A stretch of 64,000 bases of DNA from Actinosynnema pretiosum (GTDB lineage Bacteria; Actinomycetota; Actinomycetes; Mycobacteriales; Pseudonocardiaceae): positions 1 to 64,000 of the forward strand of contig NZ_JAMTCF010000001.1 of NCBI RefSeq assembly GCF_024171695.1, read 5' to 3'. Each line of letters begins with the position of its first letter. Positions within the stretch are counted from its first letter, which is position 1. Positions 58,655 to 64,000 of the stretch are shown piece by piece. Both the position numbers and the translations under genes were made by a program. The notes below the pieces were generated by a model, which saw only the letters and a list, made by a program, of their open reading frames with translations, had not been told where the DNA came from and did not search any database.

Positions 58655-59937
58655 CCCCGCGCCGCCTTGCCGACCAGGCCGAACTCGACCGCGACCGCGG
58701 CGGCCTCGCCCCTGGTGCCGACGCCGAGCTTCTCGAAGATCCGCACCAGGTGGAACTTGATCGTCGCCGGGCTGAGCTGGATCTCGCGGGCGATCTCCCG
58801 GTTGCGCAGACCGCGCGCCACCCGGCTGAGCACGTCCAGCTCGCGTGCGCTCAACCCGAAGTCCGGCACCTCCTCCGGCACCGCCAGCGCGCGCCGCAGC
58901 GGCAGCACGACGGTCGCGGTGGCGCCGAGCCGGTGGTCGACCTCGACCGAGATCGTGCCGCCGACCGGCGCGACCCTGGTCGCCAGCGCGCGCACGCCCG
59001 CCGGGTCGAACCCGGTGGTCGCGTTGTCGCGCACGCGCAGCACCAGCTCCTCCCCGACCTGCCAGCCCACGCGCAGCGAGGTGACCGCGTCCCGGTCCAG
59101 CGCGAGCAGCACGACCTCGGTGCTGACGGCGGCGGCGAGCCCGGCCAGCTCCAGCGGCACGTCGCCGCCGTCGTCCGGCTCGTCCACCTCCAGGCGCACC
59201 CCGGCCCGCCGCACCACCGGCTCCAGGTCCTCGAGCAGCGCGGCGAACGCCTCGCCGACCGGCTCGCCGGACAGCCCGCGCCGCACCTGCTCCTCGGCCC
59301 GCAGGTCGAGCAGCGCGCCCATCGCGAGGCCGGTCGCCTCGGAGCGGGCCTGCCGGTCGTCGTAGCGGGACGAGCGCAGCGCCACGAGCATGGCCTTGAC
59401 CAGCGCGGACTGCCGCTGCACCAGTTCGGCGGCGACCTGCGCGCCCGCGGCGGCGGCGAGCCTGGCCGAGTAGGGCTCGTCGTCCGGGGCGTCCGGGGAC
59501 GCGGGCGTGGCGCGACCGGCGCGGTGCGTGGCGAGGAGCCGCCACAGCGCGCCGACGACCTGGAGGGCCGCGATCTCCTCGGTCTCGTCCAAGGCTACCG
59601 CCGGGTCGTGCACGAGCACGAGCACCGAGGCGGTCCCCCGTTTGGGTTCAGCTCGCAGCACGCTCACCCGGTACGGCCGCCCCGCCGCGGTGGCCCCGCC
59701 GCGCCACAGCGGCTCGCCGCCCGCGGACTCGACCAGGTCGGCCAGCACGGCGGGGGTGAACGCGGCCTTGGTCTCGGGGTCGCCGACCAGCCGGATGGGC
59801 GGGACGGCGGCGCTGAGCTCGACCAGCGCCCGGTGCGGGACCAGCTCGGCTATCGCGGTCGAGCAGGCCTCCAGGTGCCGCCCCTCGGGGGCGTCCAGCA
59901 GGTCCACGGCTCTGATGAACAGCTCGACCGGTTCCAC
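58606..59937 (-). CDS. LuxR-type regulator with kinase-like (HATPase-like) core
   Basis: 443 residues. The C-terminal HTH is LSARELDVLSRVARGLRNREIAREIQLSPATIKFHLVRIFEKLGV (about 365-410). Before it, a region resembling a histidine-kinase dimerisation helix plus ATPase: QSALVKAMLVALRSSRYDDRQARSEATGLAM..., and VLRVRDNATTGFDPAGVRALATRVAPVGGTISVEVDHRLGATATVVLPLRRA, with an N-x-x-T-x-G/GT pattern. There is no receiver domain and no clear conserved His, so it looks like a one-component sensor rather than a response regulator. The N-terminal ~150 residues (VEPVELFIRAVDLLDAPEGRHLEA...) are GAF-like in composition. GTG at 59937. Its 3' end overlaps RidA in antisense. Confidence 0.78.
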   Translation of the reverse strand: MEPVELFIRAVDLLDAPEGRHLEACSTAIAELVPHRALVELSAAVPPIRLVGDPETKAAFTPAVLADLVESAGGEPLWRGGATAAGRPYRVSVLRAEPKRGTASVLVLVHDPAVALDETEEIAALQVVGALWRLLATHRAGRATPASPDAPDDEPYSARLAAAAGAQVAAELVQRQSALVKAMLVALRSSRYDDRQARSEATGLAMGALLDLRAEEQVRRGLSGEPVGEAFAALLEDLEPVVRRAGVRLEVDEPDDGGDVPLELAGLAAAVSTEVVLLALDRDAVTSLRVGWQVGEELVLRVRDNATTGFDPAGVRALATRVAPVGGTISVEVDHRLGATATVVLPLRRALAVPEEVPDFGLSARELDVLSRVARGLRNREIAREIQLSPATIKFHLVRIFEKLGVGTRGEAAAVAVEFGLVGKAARGQASAMASISTNQSGS

Positions 59938-60110
59938 GGATTGGAATGTAGCGTCGCGCCAGAACCGCCGGGCAGCGGCACCGGGGTGGGTTGGGAGCGC
60001 TTTCCCGCAGTTCACAGCGGTGCGGATCGCGGCTGCGGCGGGAACGCGGCCGTGGACCGGCGGTCCGGGCGGCGGGCGAGAAGAGTTACCCAGAACACAT
60101 CCGGGGGCCG

Positions 60111-61190
60111 TCAGGCGACCCCGTCGAGGCGCGGGTAGTCCAGGTAGCCCAGGGGGCCGCCGCCGAAGTAGGTGGTGGGGTCGGGCCGGTTGTACGGGCC
60201 GCCGCGCGCGATCCGGTCGGGCAGGTCCGGGTTGGCCAGCCACGGCCTGCCCAGGCCCACCAAATCGGCGCCCAGGTCGAGCGCGTCGCGCACCGCGTCG
60301 TGCGGGGCGACCGCCCCGTCGTCCTGGAACGGGTTGAGCAGGAACGTCCCGCGCCACCGGTCGCGCAGCCGCCGCACCAGCGGGCGGGTGGTCCGGCCCT
60401 CGACCACGTCCAGGAAGCCGAGGACGCCGTCGAGCCGGTCGAGCAGCTCCGCGTACAGCTCATCGGTCCCCGCCTCCCTGATCCCCTTGAGGGTGCTGCC
60501 GGGACTGATCCGCAGCGAGGTCCGCTCCGGTCCGACCACGTCGGCGACCGCGCGCGCGACCTCGACGGCGAACCGCACCCGGTTCCGCGCCGGGCCGCCC
60601 CACCGGTCGGTCCGGGTGTTGGCGTCGGCGCAGAGGAACTGCTGCACGAGGTAGCCGTTGGCGCCGTGCACCTGGACGCCGTCGAACCCGGCCGCGATCG
60701 CGTTGCGGGCGGCGGTGGCGTGGTCGGCGACGGCGGCCAGGACCTGCTCCTCGGTCATGGCGTCGGGCGCCTCGTTCGGCACCCAGCCCCGGCGGGTGAG
60801 CGCGGTTCCCGGCGCGGCGACGGCGGACGGGCCCAGCGGTGGCCTGCCGCCGCGCAGCTCGGCCGGGCCGATGCGCCCGCCGTGCATGAGCTGGGCGTGG
60901 ACGCGACCGCCCTCGGCGTGGACGGCGGCGGTGACCGCGCGCCACGACTCGACCTGCTCGGCGGTGTGCAGCGCGGGGAGGTCGACGTAGGTGCGGCCCT
61001 GCGGCCCTGGGTGGATCGCCTCGCTGACGATCAGGCCCGCGCCCGCGCGCTGCCGGTAGTACCGGGCGGTGTCGGGGGTGGCCAGTTCCCCCTCGGTGGC
61101 GCGGCTCCTGGTCATGGGGGCCATGACCAGGCGGTTGGGCAGCGTGGTGGCCCCGAGCTGGAACGGCGTGGCGGCCGGGTTGTGCGTCAT
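60111..61190 (-). CDS. Old Yellow Enzyme-family alkene reductase
   Basis: 359 residues. FMN TIM-barrel of the OYE family: LGATTLPNRLVMAPMTRSRA (classical N-terminal), YRQRAGAGLIVSEAIHPGPQGRTY, VHAQLMHGGRIGP (H-x-G), GFDGVQVHGANGYLVQQFLC, DRWGGPARNRVRFAVEVARAV, VGLGRPWLANPDLPDRI. The His-Gly-Ala-Asn segment gives the substrate-binding His/Asn pair. It reduces activated C=C bonds (enals, nitroesters) with NAD(P)H. Divergent from an HxlR regulator 82 bp away, the usual arrangement for electrophile-induced OYEs. Confidence 0.93.
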   Translation of the reverse strand: MTHNPAATPFQLGATTLPNRLVMAPMTRSRATEGELATPDTARYYRQRAGAGLIVSEAIHPGPQGRTYVDLPALHTAEQVESWRAVTAAVHAEGGRVHAQLMHGGRIGPAELRGGRPPLGPSAVAAPGTALTRRGWVPNEAPDAMTEEQVLAAVADHATAARNAIAAGFDGVQVHGANGYLVQQFLCADANTRTDRWGGPARNRVRFAVEVARAVADVVGPERTSLRISPGSTLKGIREAGTDELYAELLDRLDGVLGFLDVVEGRTTRPLVRRLRDRWRGTFLLNPFQDDGAVAPHDAVRDALDLGADLVGLGRPWLANPDLPDRIARGGPYNRPDPTTYFGGGPLGYLDYPRLDGVA

Positions 61191-61191
61191 G

Positions 61192-61207
61192 CGGGAAGGT
61201 TCTCCCG
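61192..61207. promoter_or_regulatory. Possible HxlR operator half-site pair
   Basis: CGGGA (61192-61196) and TCCCG (61203-61207) form a short 5-6-5 inverted repeat at the start of the OYE gene. It is weak and overlaps that gene's ribosome site. Confidence 0.3.
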
Positions 61208-61218
61208 ACTGGCGGGCG

Positions 61219-61247
61219 TTGACGAGGGGCGGGGAAGTCGCTTACCC
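61219..61247 (+). promoter_or_regulatory. Possible promoter of the HxlR gene
   Basis: TTGACG (61219-61224), 17-nt spacer, TTACCC (61242-61247), 25 nt before the GTG start. The -10 is weak. Confidence 0.4.
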
Positions 61248-61272
61248 GCTGGTTGCGCGGAAGGGGAGTGCT

Positions 61273-61629
61273 GTGCGCGAGGGCTCGACCGGGGCGGGGC
61301 ACCCGCTGTGCGGGGAGATGACCGCCGTGCTGGAGCTGATGGGCAAGCGGTGGACGGCGGAGGTGCTGCACGCCGGCCGGTCGGGGGCGCGGCGGTTCAC
61401 CGAGTACCGGCGCGCGGTGCCGGGGGTGTCGGACCGGCTGCTGTCGTTGCGGCTCAAGGAGTTGCAGGGCTGGGGTCTGGTGGTGCGCACGGTGGCGCCG
61501 TCGACGCCGGTGCAGGTGCGGTACGCGCCGACGCCGCGCGGCGAGGAGCTGCTGGCCGCGATGCGCGGGCTGGGCGCCTGGGGGCAGCGGCACTTCGGCG
61601 ATGAGGGGCAGGAGGAGCGGCGCGGGTAG
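61273..61629 (+). CDS. HxlR-family transcriptional regulator
   Basis: 118 residues. Winged helix of the MarR-like HxlR type: HPLCGEMTAVLELMGKRWTAEVLHAGRSGARRFTEYRRAVPGVSDRLLSLRLKELQGWGLVVRTVAPSTPVQVRYAPTPRGEELLAAM. One Cys near the N-terminus (PLCGEM) is the position used by HypR/YodB-type members to sense electrophiles and thiol stress. GTG at 61273 with AAGGGGAG upstream. Divergent from the OYE reductase, which it probably controls. Confidence 0.92.
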   Translation: MREGSTGAGHPLCGEMTAVLELMGKRWTAEVLHAGRSGARRFTEYRRAVPGVSDRLLSLRLKELQGWGLVVRTVAPSTPVQVRYAPTPRGEELLAAMRGLGAWGQRHFGDEGQEERRG

Positions 61630-61655
61630 CGCACTGGCCGCCGGGGCAGGGGTTG

Positions 61656-61676
61656 ACCATGCCCCTGGGGCATGGT
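61656..61676. promoter_or_regulatory. 21-bp perfect palindrome ahead of the TAP-type peptidase
   Basis: ACCATGCCCC (61656-61665), one T, GGGGCATGGT (61667-61676). It lies 27 bp after the HxlR stop and 39 bp before the peptidase start. Either a terminator for hxlR or an operator for the peptidase. Confidence 0.65.
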
Positions 61677-61715
61677 TTCCCCTTGTGGCACAACCACTTC
61701 GAAGTAGGGGGAAGT

Positions 61716-63269
61716 GTGCGGAAACGACTCGTGCTCGCGGTCGCCCTGGCCCTGGTGTCCGGGGCGACCCCCGCGGTCGCCGAGAGCGCCCAGGGCGGCA
61801 TCCCCGAGCGCTACGCCGGACAACGGCTGGACTGGCACCTGTGCGCCCCGGAGGAGCTGACCACCCAACCGCCGGAAGGCATGCAGGGCCTGGAGTGCGC
61901 CACGTTCCGGACGCCGCGCGACTGGGACCGGCCGCGCGACGGGCGGGACCTGACCATCGCGGTGAGCCGGTTGAAGGCCACCGGCGAGGCCACCGCGTCG
62001 CTGCTGACCAACCCCGGCGGACCCGGCGGGGACGGGCGGTACTTCCCCGCCTCGCCGAACTTCACCGGGCAGACCCGGTTGCGCGAGCACCAGGAGATCA
62101 TCGGCGTCGACGTGCGGGGCACCGGCAAGAGCACCAACGTGACCTGCCACGGCGCGTGGGACACGCTCGCCGACCTGGACGCGCGCGACCGGGGCCGGGC
62201 GAACCTGAACCGCGCCCTCGACCTCGCCGAGCGCGCGGCGGACACCTGCCAGTCCGCGTACGGCGACCTGGGGTCGGTGATCAACACCTACCAGACCGTC
62301 CACGACTACGACCTGCTGCGCGTGCTGCTCGGCCGCGACCGGATCAACTGGGTCGGCTACTCGGGCGGCACCTGGCTGGGCGCGCACTACGCCCAGCAGT
62401 TCCCCCGGCGCACCGGGCGGTTCGTGCTCGACTCGAACACCGAGTTCACCACCACCTGGCAGAAGTCGTTCGACTGGCAGGCCACCGGGTTCGAGCGCAG
62501 CTGGCGCGAGCACTTCCTGCCGTGGGCCGCGAAGCACGACGACGTCTACCACCTGGGCTCGGACGCCGAGTCGGTGCGGCGGGTCTACGAGGACGTGCGC
62601 GCCGCGCTGGTGCGCGAGCCGGTGGAGCTGCCCACGCAGGACGGGCCGTTCCGGGTGACCGCGCCCGTGCTCGACGGCGTCGTCACGCAGAGCATGTACA
62701 GCAAGGCGCTCTTCGAGGGCCTGGCGACGTTCCTGGTGACGCTCAAGGGGATCACCGGGCAGGGCACGGCCGCGCAGGAGGACGTCGCGGCGGCGGTGGC
62801 CGTGGCGGCGCTCGCGGCGGACGAGCCCGACGCGATGCGGGCCACGTTCTGGGCCACGCTGTGCGGTGAGGGCGAGTGGACCGGTGACCGCAGGAGCGCG
62901 ATCCGCGACTCGGACCGGGCGCACGAGCGCGGGCTGACGCTGGTCGGCAGCGGGTGGCCGCTGGTGCAGCTGTGCATGTTCTGGGACAGCGAGCCGCGCG
63001 CCCTGCCGAAGCTGGACGGGCGCGGGGTGCCGCCGGTGCTCATGCTGCACTCGGAGCTGGACGGCGCGACGCCGATCGAGGGCGCCCGGCGCGCGCACGC
63101 GGCGTTCGCGGGCTCGCGGCTGATCACCGTGACCGGCGAGGGCGACCACGGCCTGTACGGCATGGGCAACCCGGTGGTGGACGAGATCGCCAACGCCTAC
63201 CTGGTCGACGGGGTCGTGCCCGCGAGCCGGGAGGTGGCGGGGATGCCGCTGCCCGACCCCTCGGCCTGA
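61716..63269 (+). CDS. Secreted TAP-family alpha/beta-hydrolase peptidase
   Basis: 517 residues. Signal peptide (LVLAVALALVSGATPAVAE). The domain order follows Streptomyces tripeptidyl aminopeptidase (Tap/SlpD-type): LLTNPGGPGGDGRYF oxyanion stretch, IIGVDVRGTGKST, VGYSGGTWLGAHYA (nucleophile Ser in GYSGG), FVLDSNTEF, and a C-terminal TAP_C region with PPVLMLHSELDGATPIEGARRAHAAF (Asp) and GEGDHGLYG (His). Cysteines in the core suggest disulfides. GTG at 61716 with a TAGGGGGA ribosome site. It releases N-terminal tripeptides or related peptides outside the cell in the family. Confidence 0.88.
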   Translation: MRKRLVLAVALALVSGATPAVAESAQGGIPERYAGQRLDWHLCAPEELTTQPPEGMQGLECATFRTPRDWDRPRDGRDLTIAVSRLKATGEATASLLTNPGGPGGDGRYFPASPNFTGQTRLREHQEIIGVDVRGTGKSTNVTCHGAWDTLADLDARDRGRANLNRALDLAERAADTCQSAYGDLGSVINTYQTVHDYDLLRVLLGRDRINWVGYSGGTWLGAHYAQQFPRRTGRFVLDSNTEFTTTWQKSFDWQATGFERSWREHFLPWAAKHDDVYHLGSDAESVRRVYEDVRAALVREPVELPTQDGPFRVTAPVLDGVVTQSMYSKALFEGLATFLVTLKGITGQGTAAQEDVAAAVAVAALAADEPDAMRATFWATLCGEGEWTGDRRSAIRDSDRAHERGLTLVGSGWPLVQLCMFWDSEPRALPKLDGRGVPPVLMLHSELDGATPIEGARRAHAAFAGSRLITVTGEGDHGLYGMGNPVVDEIANAYLVDGVVPASREVAGMPLPDPSA

Positions 63270-63283
63270 CCGGTCGAGCGCGC

Positions 63284-63315
63284 GGGGAGGGGCGCGCCGA
63301 GGCACGCCCCTCCCC
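63284..63315. terminator. Bidirectional terminator
   Basis: GGGGAGGGGCG (63284-63294) and CGCCCCTCCCC (63305-63315) pair perfectly over 11 bp with a 10-nt loop, between the TAP gene and the convergent gene ending at 63323. Confidence 0.8.
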
Positions 63316-63322
63316 CGGTTCC

Positions 63323-64000
63323 CTAGCGCTGGTAGGCCTTCACCTCCGTCAGCGCGGTCTTGAAGCCGGACGCGTGGGTGAAGCGCACGCGCAGGCGCTG
63401 GGTGTTGACGCTGCTGAACGTCGCCTTGTTGTAGTTGGCGCGCGGGGTCGACGGCGTCGCGCTCTGGTTGGGCACGGCGACCCACGCGCTGCCGTTGTAG
63501 TACTCCACCGCGTACGAGGCGGGCGCCCGGTAGCGGTTGGCGGAGCGGTCGTCGCGGAAGTGCAGGCGCACCTCGTTGACCGGTTTGGACTGGCCGAGGT
63601 TCAGCTCGTACCAGTCGCTGGCGTTGGGCGAACCCGCCGTGCCCCACAGGGGTTCGTTGGTGGGCAGGCCGTCGATCGCGGCGGCGAGCGAGGTCCCGGA
63701 GGCGGTGTAGGAGGCCGACGGGGTGGCGGACTGGGCCAGGTTCGGGGTGGTCGAGGTCAGGTCGACCCCGGCCTTGGCCAGCACGTCGACCATGCGGGCG
63801 CTGGTCTGCTGGACCTCCTGCGGGGCGCGGAAACCGGCGAACGGCGCGCTGTGGGTGGTGCTGCCGCCCGCCGGGAGGCTGACGCCGCCGGTGGCCGGGT
63901 CGTAGACCAGCCTGGTGAGCCGGTCGACGGTGGCGACCCTGGTGCCGTTGAGGAACACCGAGTAGCCCTGCGGGACGCCGTTGTAGCGGGTGACGCCGTC
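63323..64000 (-). CDS. Secreted protein ending in an F5/8 type C (discoidin, CBM32-like) domain (N-terminal part beyond window)
   Basis: The last ~225 residues are visible; the frame is open to the right edge. First a beta-rich stretch (YNGVPQGYSVFLNGTRVATVDRLTRLVYDPATGGVSLPAGG...). From about the middle, a discoidin fold: NLAQSATPSASYTASGTSLAAAIDGLPTNEPLWGTAGSPNASDWYELNLGQSKPVNEVRLHFRDDRSANRYRAPASYAVEYYNGSAWVAV and TQRLRVRFTHASGFKTALTEVKAY. This is the usual C-terminal carbohydrate-binding module of secreted glycoside hydrolases. The catalytic domain is outside the window, so no enzyme class is given. Confidence 0.8.
   Translation of the reverse strand, partial: DGVTRYNGVPQGYSVFLNGTRVATVDRLTRLVYDPATGGVSLPAGGSTTHSAPFAGFRAPQEVQQTSARMVDVLAKAGVDLTSTTPNLAQSATPSASYTASGTSLAAAIDGLPTNEPLWGTAGSPNASDWYELNLGQSKPVNEVRLHFRDDRSANRYRAPASYAVEYYNGSAWVAVPNQSATPSTPRANYNKATFSSVNTQRLRVRFTHASGFKTALTEVKAYQR

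Overview
The window is very GC-rich DNA from an actinomycete. Start codons are often GTG, genes are commonly joined by ATGA or GTGA overlaps, third codon positions are almost always G or C, and there are Tat signals, a class-E-type LAxTG sorting signal and type VII secretion (WXG) cargo. The gene content fits Pseudonocardiales (an Actinosynnema- or Saccharothrix-like organism); that placement is inference.

Layout. 1-0.3 kb: tail of an IS630-family transposase. 0.55-5.7 kb: a guanidine-III riboswitch ahead of an SMR guanidinium exporter, a secreted SGNH hydrolase, a secreted low-complexity protein with four thrombospondin-type-3-like calcium motifs, and an HhH-GPD repair protein. 5.7-16.7 kb: trpF, then an iron/heme acquisition region. 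It has an IdeR-box-controlled HtaA/WxL-like protein with its DUF916-type membrane partner, and a separate IdeR-box-controlled operon (hmuTUV plus two cell-surface proteins, one with an HtaA domain and LANTG sorting signal). Between them lies a TetR/flavin-monooxygenase pair with two perfect operators. 16.9-18.5 kb: an orphan fusion of an uncharacterised domain with an AbiEii-type nucleotidyltransferase.

18.5-30.1 kb: 1.2 kb without a convincing gene, then (minus strand) a three-gene type VII secretion set: a small WXG-like protein, a YbaB/EbfC-like protein and a 3153-residue WXG-RHS polymorphic-toxin protein. Its barrel carries a large Gln/Gly-rich insertion and it has no visible immunity gene. 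30.4-33.2 kb: a Tat-exported exo-rhamnogalacturonan-lyase-like protein. 33.6-37.6 kb: a two-gene unit of a cytosolic class-III-cyclase-like/P-loop NTPase protein and a membrane-anchored periplasmic-binding-fold receptor. This is the best candidate here for an undescribed signalling or conflict system.

38.3-44.3 kb: VOC protein, TetR/MFS pair with three operators at exact 20-bp spacing, WYL regulator/hydrolase pair, SDR. 44.5-57.3 kb: a tightly coupled ten-gene catabolic operon: a polyamine-type ABC importer (4 genes), hydantoinase/oxoprolinase A and B subunits, a luciferase-like flavin oxidoreductase, an M20 amidohydrolase, a ThDP enzyme and a GntR/FCD regulator. It is preceded by a perfect 24-bp palindrome, the likely operator. 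It probably imports and degrades a small nitrogenous (lactam- or hydantoin-like) compound.

57.3-64 kb: a repeat-rich non-coding stretch with two identical hairpins, a small unknown protein, a RidA protein overlapping a kinase-like LuxR regulator, an Old Yellow Enzyme/HxlR divergent pair, a secreted TAP-type peptidase and, running off the right edge, a secreted protein ending in an F5/8-type-C carbohydrate-binding domain.
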